DNA of 64,000 nucleotides from Siderastrea siderea (lineage: Eukaryota; Cnidaria; Anthozoa; Scleractinia; Rhizangiidae). Under the pieces are notes generated by a model. That model was not told the DNA's origin. It did no database searches and worked only from the letters and a program-made list of their open reading frames with translations. Of the stretch, positions 1-8,818 are shown piece after piece (position 1 is the first letter of the stretch; each line of letters begins with the position of its first letter). Location of the stretch: NCBI GenBank assembly GCA_964030785.1, contig OZ034979.1, positions 36,568,484 through 36,632,483 of the forward strand, read 5' to 3'. A program made the translations under genes and the position numbers.

Positions 1-313
1 GGCGTCAAGCGCGGGAAAACGCGTGCGACCAAAGCACGATTGGTGTTTTCTTTTTTAATTTCTGATTGGTTGAGAAAATGCCGCGAGTTTTTCAACCAAT
101 TACATCGCTTAGCAACGCAAAACCAAAGCAAACGCAAATTACTTTCGACACTCAATTGGAAATCACTCCACAAAGGAAAAAGAAATCAAGTATTTCGTTT
201 TTCAAGAGCAATACTGGGAAAGCAAAGAGCCCTTCGTGAAATTAATACTCTGTAGGTAAGATGAACGTTTATTCGTTTGTCTCCCGATGGAATCGCTTTG
301 AGTTGTTGATCGC

Positions 314-348
314 GACGTTTCGACTGCAATACTGCTAGTCTTCATCAG
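314..348 (-). ncRNA. hammerhead-like ribozyme core, possible Penelope-like element remnant
   Basis: On the minus strand the sequence reads CTGATGA, then AGACT, an 11-base loop, AGTC, then GAAAC. This is the order of conserved hammerhead core boxes: CUGAUGA, stem II, GAAA. Stem II is closed by GACT/AGTC. Hammerhead motifs with very short stem III are known from Penelope-like retroelements, which may be the source here. I see no clear stem III hairpin, so self-cleavage as a monomer is uncertain. No reverse transcriptase is seen beside it. Confidence 0.4.
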
Positions 349-554
349 GCGATGAGGTCGATTGTTTACGTGTCGCTATTTGTAGCATGATGATGGTTCG
401 CTGCTATTGGTGCACATTCACAATAATTGTGACACAGTGTGACACATTGTGTAACATCTTTAATGACATTAATACTCTGTAGTTTCCTTAAGAGTTCTTT
501 ATTGCTGTGAATGCCCTTCTTTGAGGATGTCATCCACAGACTTAACGGTTAGAA

Positions 555-690
555 ACACTTTCTCCGGCAAAATAAACCGCACCACTGAAAAGTATTGTTT
601 ACTAGCTTTCATTTGAATTGTAACACCTTACGATTTTGTCCAGAGACTCGAAGGGTCATTAAACAGTACAGCCAACATATCCAGCATGAT
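555..690. repeat. single diverged minisatellite unit
   Basis: It contains variants of the phrases AATAAACCGCACCAC, AAGTATTG and TAGCTTTCATTTGAAT. These recur every ~106 bp in the arrays at 7.25-7.64, 24.0-24.7, 41.8-42.3 and 53.4-54.4 kb. It is an isolated, degraded unit. Confidence 0.6.
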
Positions 691-1113
691 TTAGGTGGTC
701 ACACTTTACAATTTCTTCCACATATTAGAAATTAGGACCAACTTGTGCAACAAATGCCTCGAGTTCCGATTGGTTCAGTTGAAACAAAATTTGCTGGACA
801 GGTGCATCTCACGTGATGTGTTCCTGTTCGGTTGAATTACATGAAGTAAGGCTCCGGCCTAAAGGGTCCAACATTTTCAATCAATACCGTTTAACATTGT
901 TAAATTCTGCAAATTAAACTCTTTTTAATGATGTCGAATGGTGTTGAATGAAGTTTCATTCCGAACAAATATTCGTACAACAAAGTTGTACCCCACAATG
1001 TTCAACGATGTTGAATGCGTTTGCCAAGGGGCCTAACGGCAAAATAAGCACTTTCTTTGTGAACATACCATTTAGACTTAGAATATATTCAATTCACTGT
1101 TTTTTCTTTGTAG

Positions 1114-1297
1114 GTATAATTTGTTGTTCTATATCAACCCCCAGCTGTACGGCTATTCAGCGATCGCTAAAGTCTTGTTACAAAATGCTCGTATGAAATG
1201 TGAATTCGAGTCTCCTTTGAACTGTATCAGTAAAGATGGGAATGCTGTGTTGGCCAGATTTGATTTTGATTCAATCAATCCTTATGAGCATTTGATG
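1114..1297 (+). CDS. internal exon, ABCG-type transporter membrane region (partial gene)
   Basis: A typical acceptor (TTTTTTCTTTGTAG) precedes and a consensus donor (GTAAGTG) follows a 184-nt open exon of 61 codons, entering in phase 2 and leaving in phase 0. The translation begins YNLLFYINPQLYGYSAIAK, continues with two Cys (CEFESPLNC) and ends near NPYEHLM. This resembles the stretch just before the last membrane helices of ABCG half-transporters, where a conserved NP-x-x-Y-aromatic segment is followed by an extracellular loop with cysteines. In that family the protein exports lipids or xenobiotics across a membrane. The assignment is from memory of the family, not a search. No ATP-binding exon and no following exon are recognised nearby, so this is a lone exon of a larger or decayed gene. 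Confidence 0.5.
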
Positions 1298-1698
1298 GTA
1301 AGTGTAACTTCAGTTGCTCACCTAAGGGGTGTTCGCGTTTTTGCATTTAAATGCTTTAAGGCAAACTTAAAGATACAGAAAATGATTCTTTACTGAATAA
1401 ACAGCGCGCAGTTTATCTATCTCTGATTCATTGCGTTCTACAGTGTATGGTCCCTTGCATTCAAACGTTCCAGATATGGCATGCTCAGTTTTAAGAGTTT
1501 GGCGGCCTTGTTGCCTTCAAACTGATTTTCAATCGAATTTATTTGAAAATTCTAAATAATGAATAATGCGTGATTGAGAAATGAAAACGTAGTGAGTAAC
1601 CACGATTCCGTTTAGTTACCTGGTTACCATTCTATCTGGGAATTTTGGGCAAATTAGTCACAGCAGGTTAGTCTCGTATATATGCCTGTTCAGCCACA

Positions 1699-1743
1699 GG
1701 GAGGGTGAGAGGGAGGGTTGGAAGGGGGGGTGGGGGTGGGGGG
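1699..1743 (+). other. G-rich tract with quadruplex potential
   Basis: The plus strand has successive runs GGGAGGG, GGGAGGG, GGGGGGG, GGGGG and GGGGGG separated by 1-8 bases. This pattern fits intramolecular G-quadruplex formation. It lies in otherwise AT-rich DNA with no gene. Confidence 0.6.
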
Positions 1744-1794
1744 CATATGCGGGTGAGTTACTAGTTTGAAAAATGAAAATTTCCACTTTGAGGC

Positions 1795-1935
1795 CCACGA
1801 AATATGGCTCAAACCGAGTCAAATTTTGGTTCGTTTGTGTCCTTTTCCGGGATCACAATAAAAAAGTCCTACCTCGAGGCGCAGAAGTATGGGTCAAACC
1901 AGGTCAAATTTTGGTTTGTTTGTATCGGCCCTTAG
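1795..1935. repeat. two-copy tandem repeat
   Basis: The phrases TATGGCTCAAACCGAGTCAA and TATGGGTCAAACCAGGTCAA start two copies of a unit of about 85 bp. Both continue with ATTTTGGTT and TGTTTGT. It is short and not shared with the other duplicated blocks. Confidence 0.6.
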
Positions 1936-1949
1936 GTAGGCAATGTTCA

Positions 1950-3985
1950 TTTATAGACAGTCGAATATCCGTCAAAAGCCCGAGATCTGCATGGCCTCCT
2001 CGGATTCCTCCATTCCAACCAAATGCCACATGGCACTCGAACGTCAGTTTAACTGATGAATATGGTACGTGAAAGGTGTATATGTGTCCATCTTCGATAC
2101 AAAAACAAAGCGGTATTTTTTAAGTATCTTTCCACTGACTTCCGTTTCAGATCATGCTGTGCATCACATTGTTGTCCTTAGTCTTCTCCTGGCTTCTGTG
2201 TGACGCAAGGAAATCACGATAAGGTCGCCATGGAAGATCACGATTCAAAACACTACACAAGGCGGAAAATAAGCTAGAAGGCCCGCTGGTAGCACCATAG
2301 ATTCCAAAACAAGATCTTTATAGCTCTCTGAAAGTTAATATTTTGACGACAGCGGTACGTTACGATGGTCTTACCACCCAAATAGAGAGACTTCTAGTTT
2401 CTTATCAGTTAGGTTGGAAACCCGGCCGAATCATAGTCTTTGCGTATGGTGCTCCCAAACGTAAACTCAGTTCAAATTTTGGTGCGCGAGTTTGCCAAAA
2501 CTTCGGCTCTGGAAATTGGAACTGAGTTGCTATAATTTCTGCAAGGCTGGTACTTGATAGAAGTAAAACATGCTGAGGAAACATGATACATGTAAACTGC
2601 GGGTAAAATATTTAATAAAGAACACCGCGGTTATAAAGGCAATTTAGACAGTTGCGAAAAGAGGGCCTAAAAAATTAAACGAACGTGATTCGAACCTATG
2701 ACACTGCGATTGCCGGTCCACGAGTTAGGAAGAAAAAAACTGGAATTTTACTTCCCATAATTCTTATGAGAAATTTTGGACCCTTCCTGTTAAGAGATTT
2801 CTTAGACTGAATCTAAACATTTTCCAATTGACGTATCCACCCAATTTCAAGATTTTTCATTTATATTTCAATCGAACTTTTTCTTTTTTGTAAAGGATAA
2901 ACAGCCAGTGACGTCATCATCGCAAATGATGGGGATTCAACTGACGCAAATAGGTATTTTGAAAGCAAATATTTTGTTGACAGCAGAAGGTAATTTAACT
3001 TGTGAACTTACCACCCAAATAGAATAACCCTGGACATAAAAGATGGCAATTTATGAGATTCCTTTAATGAAAATGTTGGCAATTTTCTTTCCAAACCGAA
3101 CGGTCTCGAATAAAAACCAAATCGTTGTGATTATTTTGTTTCTTGCTGAGAGTTACGTAGATGGGGCTTCAGTTAATTTACGTTGGCTGTTCCAACGGAG
3201 AAGGCAGAGGCATGTGTATCAGTTTCTTTGCTGAACATGCGCTGTTTGTGGCTCTATCCAAAAGTAAACGGCTTTTGATCTCGTTCTGAATGGAGTGAAA
3301 AAAGCCTCCACATCATGACCCTGGGTAGAAGAGGTTTATTTTTTCTTTTCCACCAGCCTCCCTGCACATAGCCATTAGATACGGCCTCAATTCACTTCAT
3401 CCCTTTCATTAGAAAAACCATTTCATTTGAATCCAAGGATTTCTTCAGGAAGAAATACACAACGCAGAATGCGACGAAATTCATTTTTAATGTAAATCGA
3501 CATAAACACACTACAACTATCATCTACTATCACCAAATTCCCTTAATTAGAGTGCTCTCGTCGTTTAGCTAAGAGATACCCTGAGTGCTTATATTTTACG
3601 TTCCGTGGAAAAACCAAACATTACGTCAAAGCATAATGTTGTTTATGTTGATACAGTGCGCCAATTGTACGCTTCATACATGTTTCCTCATCCCGGATGG
3701 CGGATTCCCATGTCATGTAAGAGCCAATCATAGTATCGGTCGCGGTCTCACTCGGGTATAAAGTCTTCATCATCCTGACATTAATTCCCTCTTTCTTTTC
3801 CCCATCACAGCATTTACATCTCTGGGAAAAAACGTTTTTCCATTCCTCCATTCCCTCTGCAACTTCTGACGGATGATCATCTATGTAGTGTAATTTTGTA
3901 ACCTAGCCTGGTGAGGCGCATTTTTCGCCCCACCTTTGCTGAACATCATATGCTATTTAGTATTTTATTGTCGTCAGATGCTCTT
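1950..3985 (+). repeat. duplicated block, copy 1 of 3
   Basis: This ~2 kb block recurs inverted at about 18,570-20,450 and in the same orientation at about 28,300-30,130. Shared landmarks include ATCATGCTGTG near 2,150, TTACCACCCAAATAGA, a tRNA T-arm-like GGTTCGAA segment in reverse near 2,690, ACGTAGATGGGGCTTCAGTT near 3,160 and CCTCCACATCATGACC near 3,305. Short open frames recur in all copies, for example one beginning MAIYEI at 3,043 and one with QRCKCCDGEKKEG on the minus strand near 3,800. They are short, differ in length between copies and have no recognised domain, so I treat them as consequences of the duplication. Confidence 0.75.
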
Positions 3986-3991
3986 TATGTA

Positions 3992-4709
3992 CCGTATTTT
4001 CTCGATTAAACGCCAGGGGCGTTTATTTAAAACTCGGCCTCGTAGACCCGGCGTTTATTTATTCGGGGCCCGGCGTTTATTTATTAAATGCATTTTTCAG
4101 TTATTGGAGGTTTATTTAACCAAGAACCAGATTTCAACAAAAACGTTAAAAAAAATGTGAAACAATGTCATCAACATTGTCTCATCTAAGTGAATCTGGT
4201 AATTTATTTATCAAAAATAAAAACTTCACTGATAGAAACAGTGATTGAACTCTTCTCAACGTTACGTTTCTCCTTGTATGAAACACGGACGAAGTGTATT
4301 GGTAACTGCTCGACAGCAAACGTACTGTGCAAGCAATTTACAACAAGGTGGTGGCGAAGTTCCTTCTCCATCAGTTCTGCAAAAGGCAAAATTATGGAAC
4401 GATTCAGTTGCAAGGAACTGCTGGAGAAACGCTGGAGAGACCCTCGAGATGATCCTTGCTTGATGTTCAAGCCCACAGAAAAGTTACAATAATTTAAAAG
4501 AGATTGACACGATACCTGATGCGTCGTTTGTTTCTTCTGTTTTAGTGAGAAGTACTTTTGTAAAAGGTAGTTTGGTTTGAATATTAGTGTATAATAGAGA
4601 GAACTAGTATGCAGTCACGTCGCATAATCCTGATTTAATATGCCCATCTCGAATAAACGCCGGAATCCGGCGTTTATTCGAGGTCCAGCGTTTAACCGAG
4701 AAAATATGG
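3992..4709. mobile_element. 718-bp non-autonomous TIR element, TA target site
   Basis: The ends are inverted copies: CCGTATTTTCTCGATTAAAC on the left, and CCATATTTTCTCGGTTAAAC read inward from the right. Both are followed by repeats of the motif AAACGCC/GGCGTTTATT. TA flanks both sides. The paralogous block near 30,135 has the uninterrupted site TGTATTTTCAATAAA, so the insertion is proven by an empty site. Size, TIR and TA duplication fit a Tc1/mariner-like non-autonomous element. No transposase is recognised; the small open frames inside look fortuitous. Confidence 0.8.
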
Positions 4710-4780
4710 TATTTTCAATAAATCAGCCCCAGCATACTTGTGGCCAAAAAACTCCAACACATGAACAAATCTCTGTTGTA

Positions 4781-4930
4781 AGTCAGTGGTTAGGGCGCCC
4801 GGGCCACGGGGTACGGGAAGTCATAGGTTCGATTCCTGTCGGGTTCCCAGATTTTTCTTTGTCCCACGTTCGTGACAAAGTGAATATTCCATCTTTCTAA
4901 CTGTGCTGTAGTGATTATAAGTATCGTGCC
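4781..4930 (+). mobile_element. tRNA-derived SINE
   Basis: An A-box-like AGTCAGTGGTTAGGGC (4,781-4,796) is followed 30 bases later by a B box GGTTCGATTCC (4,826-4,836), the spacing of a tRNA-type RNA polymerase III promoter. The fold is not a good tRNA: no acceptor stem is evident. The paralogous sequence near 30,200 lacks it, the homology breaking just after TGTTGTA. Both points support a SINE insertion over a tRNA gene. Confidence 0.65.
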
Positions 4931-5776
4931 TAGGTCTGCCGTGTTAAGGGCCCTCGCCTCCAAAAGGAAACCAAACAAGCAAAACAATTTTACCCTATAA
5001 CGTGAAATTCAGGTTTGCGGATACTACCTGAGGTGGTTTTTGAGGTTAGCGGGATTAAATTTTTGCAATTTAGGAAGGTTTAGATTTATTCAAGAATTTT
5101 AATTTTTGCCGCGACATTAAGTTATTGTCATCAGATCTCGGCTGATTTCTGAAAACACTGAAAACAAAAAAAACTGAGGTGGCGAAACACCGAAACCGAA
5201 CAACAGTTAAACTTGATTTTCCTCATATAGAAATTGCTAGTTTAGGTGCTGTAAAATTTTAAGCCTGACAATCATTCGGTAAGCCTTATAACGGACTATT
5301 ATTTCAATTCCGCAAAATTCCTTGAAATTTTAAACTAGGAAAACTTCCTGTCATACAGAAGTTCATTTAACGACAACAACAACGAGCTTTATTTGGATGA
5401 CTATAAATCGTTATAGTATTGCTAAAGCATAGTCGCACGAAAGTCACATGTACGGTATTCTTTTCATAAGACCCTCCGTATACAGACCCGGAGATGGGAA
5501 AGCAGAAAAAATACTTTCACTGAGTCTTTTGCTTGCGTGAGTTTTTCAGTTGGGAATACTTCTGTATTTACAGGAATGTTGGATTTTCTGGGATTAACTG
5601 AGTATGTAAATAATAACCACCATTTCTTGTAACCGACTGCTTAAAGTTCACAGCTCATCGATCAGCATTTGAGACCTCTCGTGAGGTTGAGAGGTCTTCT
5701 GGGCGACCTCCCTTTCCTGCCATTTTGGGTGGCCGCTCACCGAGAGATTCAACTACTGTATAAAGGAAAGTTTCTT

Positions 5777-6473
5777 TAAATTAAACCTATCCTAGAGTAT
5801 TGTTGCACTGTCTGGGGCAATTGCTCCAAAGAGAACTTAATTAGACTACTTAGAATCCAAAAACGATGTGCACGATTAATACTTGATGCCAAGTTTTCTG
5901 ATAACTCTGTGAAGTTATTTACCAAATTATGTTGGCTCCCAATTGACGATATTATATGTAGCAGAAAGCTTCATCTATTACATAAGATCAGTTATATGGG
6001 CACTGCCCAGACTATTTTATTCCATATATATACTATCTAAAGGACACTCTTAACTACAACACTAAAGCTACCACTAAGAGCAAACTAGTTCTGCCTAAGT
6101 ACAAGAGAGTTTCAGGTTGCAGGACGTTCCATACAAGTGCAATTCGCCTTTGGAATAATGTTGATGTTTCCATTCGTAACATAACATCACATAAACAATT
6201 TATAGGAAAAATACGGCAGAAGCTACTAAACCAAAATGCGGCCTTAGAACACTTTGAAATTAGCAGCCTTTTTTAGATCTTATTAGTACAAAATTCAATT
6301 TTTTGTTATTATTATTAGTCATTAGAATATAGTATGTAGTTAATTAGGTTCTGGTTTTAATCGCGTCATATATCTTTTATTTTTTATGTAAAATTAGGAA
6401 GGGCCATATTGTAAACTCCTGGACAACCAGTAAATTATGTTACCCTCATTAAATAAAGTATTATTATTATTAA
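5777..6473 (+). mobile_element. 5'-truncated CR1/L2-like LINE, 3' end
   Basis: The translation from about 5,785 reads KPILEYCCTVWGNC, then a LLRIQKRCARLIL segment and LCWLPI. This is the typical C-terminal tail of LINE reverse-transcriptase proteins. A later frame segment has FHTSAIRLWNN. It ends with ATTATTATTATTAAAT, a simple-repeat 3' tail. The paralogous sites at 23,410 and 43,075 are empty (TTCTTT followed directly by AATAAATTC-type sequence), which delimits the insertion. Frames are broken by stops, so it is dead. Confidence 0.8.
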
Positions 6474-6848
6474 ATAAATTCTCAAGATTTCGAAATTCTT
6501 TTCTTGTCTTTGCGCGATTGATAAAATCGGCTTTTAACGGGAGAATGTGGCCCCTAGTCAAGGAAAGGTTAATGCAAGATATTAATAGCCTCATCAAAGA
6601 TAGATTTTTGTGGGAATTAAACTCGAGGACTTGAAGCCAAAAAAGATGGAGTTGTGTTTCTTAATTCAGTGTCACTGCCGGAACAAAGGTTACATAACAA
6701 TATAGTTTGCAAGGAGGAAAACACGTGATGAACATGACATGCCGCAAGTTCAAAAACCAGGGAAAGGTGCTTTGGTCAAGTTTTCACTTTTCCATCAAGT
6801 GTCTCCTTCTACAAGGATATCACGTTATTTAGGAAATGTTAGTAGATT

Positions 6849-7012
6849 TAGGCTGCTAGCAGTCCCTTTCTGGATAGTCGAGAGGGCGTGCGAAATAGTA
6901 GTGCGGGAATGTTTCTCTCCTCGCTCTAATCTCGCAGCGCCATTGATAGCTCGCCCTCTCAGCTATTTCGCTCGCCCTCTCGACTATCCAGAGAGGGACT
7001 GCTAGCAGTCTA
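6849..7012. mobile_element. 164-bp foldback MITE with 9-bp target duplication
   Basis: The termini TAGGCTGCTAGCAGTCCC and TAGACTGCTAGCAGTCCC (inverted) extend inward over GGATAGTCGAGAGGGCG. TAGTAGATT is duplicated at 6,840-6,848 and 7,013-7,021. The spacer copy near 23,785 lacks the element. A damaged orthologous insertion sits in the right arm at about 42,529-42,680, so it inserted before the arms duplicated. The 9-bp duplication suggests a Mutator- or hAT-like parent. It has no coding capacity. Confidence 0.8.
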
Positions 7013-7249
7013 TAGTAGATTAGCTCCTCAGCACGAGTATACCAAGTATACCATGCCGCTAATTTGTGATATGGTATCTCTGACCCAAAAGTTAAAAAAC
7101 TGAAAAAGACAAGACAAACATCGTGAAATCGTAAAATCGGTGTCAGCTATTGGCCTCACGTGTTGTCCCCGACGTGTTCCAAGTTCTAAGGAATAAATCA
7201 AAGTTTATAAAAGCTAAGTTATATTTTTGTGTGGAACTGTTTATCAGTA

Positions 7250-7640
7250 CTGTACAAGGTCAGTAGCGTATGCGTCTGTGGCTAAAATTCTAAAACGTGT
7301 TCACGGCGTTCAGATGAAAAAAATTGAGCTGTGGTTCTGACATTTCAGTGAGACCTGTCAATCAGTGAAATCATGTGACTGGTTTAGTAACAACTAAAAC
7401 GAAAGCTTCTGACAGCATTACTTTCTCGTCGGAGAAGGCGGTTTTTAAATTTGAATCTCTGGTTGAAATCCTGCAGTGTGACCATTCAAATGAAAGCTAC
7501 CGAGCAGTACTTTCATTATGCTGTGCAGGGTGGTTCTGTGCCTCGGATGAAATCCTAAAAAGTGACCATTCAAATGAAAGCTACTGGACAATATTTTCCT
7601 GTCAATTATGCTATACTGAAAAAGGTGTTTCTAATTAGAA
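7250..7640. repeat. minisatellite array, gene copy A (about 3 units)
   Basis: Units of roughly 105 bp carry TGACCATTCAAATGAAAGCTAC, GCAGTACTTTC and TGCTATACTG-type phrases. The same unit recurs about 6 times at 24.0 kb, 4 times at 41.8 kb and 9 times at 53.4 kb, always 1-2 kb upstream of the signal-peptide exon. Confidence 0.7.
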
Positions 7641-7788
7641 ATGTCACAAAGTATGCCAAAATTTGTTACTGTATTTGTGTTTAGACGATCGTGCTTAATA
7701 CCCTCTTATCTTCACGATTTTCCGGTCGGAAGTCAGGTTGATAACCAAGTATTCGGACCATTTAACTCAATTAAAATTGAAAAGAAGT

Positions 7789-7804
7789 GGAGCCGGATGG
7801 CTCC
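7789..7804. promoter_or_regulatory. conserved palindrome GGAGCCGGATGGCTCC upstream of gene
   Basis: A perfect 6-bp stem with a 4-base loop is kept in all four gene copies (also near 24,843, 41,601 and 53,218), always followed or preceded by TACTTATC. It is a candidate protein site or RNA hairpin. Its conservation may only reflect recent common ancestry. Confidence 0.4.
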
Positions 7805-8499
7805 TACTTATCGATTTCTCTTCCACTGATCATGAGTCGAGTCTCCAAGCCGTGTTGATTATTTCGTGCTTATTCCTCTCTCACTGAGTATAGCGTACTA
7901 CCATAAGACGTTTCAGGCCTGAGGACGCAATATTCTTTAATTTCCATGGAGGTAGAATTCTATTATCGACACGTACATTTTCCCAGCGGAACTCGACCAA
8001 CCGTATAAACGACGGTGCATGACCATTGAGTACATGCCTAACTCCATCTGCAACTCAAAGTGTTAAGATATCAGGTGAGGGGCGGCAGAGAAAAAAGGTT
8101 TTTTTTTTTTAAATCTGGAAGCTGACAAATCTGAACAACTTAAGGGATATTCAGGTCAACTAAGATCATATAACCCCTGATCTGACCGAATTTGTTAACC
8201 TATAGCTGCAAAATGAGTAAAAGTTTTAGTAACAACAATTTTTAAGTGAGATGTCTGAATGATAACAAGCAATCCTCGGAGATATACTGTCGTTATTTAC
8301 TCTAAAGGCTACAAAGAAGCAAGATTTTGTACGTTAAACTTAACAATGTATGTTGCAATTGACGTAGCCAGTCTCCTAATCCAGGGAATATCAATTTTTC
8401 TAATCAGTTGTCATTTAACAGAGAGGTCTCTTCTAGACCTACGCTGGTGAGTAAGAGCCCAGCGACCCCACATTGCAAGGCCAAAGGAGACAGACAGAC

Positions 8500-8712
8500 C
8501 ATAATTAAGTTACGTTGTCAATCAAAAAATCGCTGCTTGCAATCAAGTCGCTGGTAGCAGTGTAAACGAATCAGTTTTGATGTCGCTGCCCGAGGCGAGA
8601 AGACCTGCTCCTCTTCAGTCCAGACAACTCCCTGCTCGGTTAAAGTACCTACTAGGGTATTTATAATTTTCGACGCTTATTTTGGCAAAGTTGCATTTTA
8701 TCAAGTTTTCAA
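8500..8712 (+). promoter_or_regulatory. putative core promoter of gene copy A
   Basis: The block before the start codon is conserved in the copies, with landmarks GACCATAATTAAGTT, GTCAATCAAAAAATCGCTG and CGAATCAGT. A TATA-like TATTTATAAT lies at 8,658-8,667, 46 bases before the ATG. The right-arm copy keeps this TATA, while the spacer and far-right copies have lost it or changed it. Confidence 0.45.
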
Positions 8713-8818
8713 ATGAAAACCTCCGGTGCTATGCTCGCACTTCTTGCTTCGTTCACTATTTGCTCATATTTCCTGTTTGTGGCTTCCGAAGCGGCCGTCT
8801 TGAAACAACAAACGCAAG
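8713..8818 (+). CDS. gene copy A, exon 1: signal peptide
   Basis: The exon encodes 35 residues starting MKTSGAMLALLASFTICSYF, a typical secretory signal peptide: a short basic start, a hydrophobic core and a small-residue cleavage region VASEAA. It ends in phase 1 (CAAG) before a donor GTTAGTAAAC. It joins in frame to the 16,765 exon, whose acceptor is also phase 1. The ATG is the first in the exon, in the context CAAATGA, about 46 bases below a TATA-like box. Copies exist at 26,338 (+), 40,059 (-) and 52,312 (-). That all four keep the reading frame and donor position argues for a real first exon. Confidence 0.75.

Larger units (their letters stand above)
1..1113. other. repeat-rich non-coding DNA
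   Basis: No convincing gene is seen. The stretch holds an inverted-repeat segment near 55-110 (ATTGGTTGAGAAAATG and its near complement), a hammerhead-like motif (314-348) and one diverged unit of the minisatellite found upstream of the gene family (about 555-690). The open frame starting at 40 has no family resemblance and lies in repeat sequence. From 700 to 1113 I see only AT-rich intron-like sequence leading to a polypyrimidine tract and splice acceptor. Confidence 0.5.

Noticed and set aside
4781..4850. True tRNA gene
   Set aside because: A and B boxes are present, but no acceptor or anticodon stem can be formed.
7375..7829. Consecutive open frames over the minisatellite of copy A
   Set aside because: The frames follow the tandem units and are not kept in the other copies.
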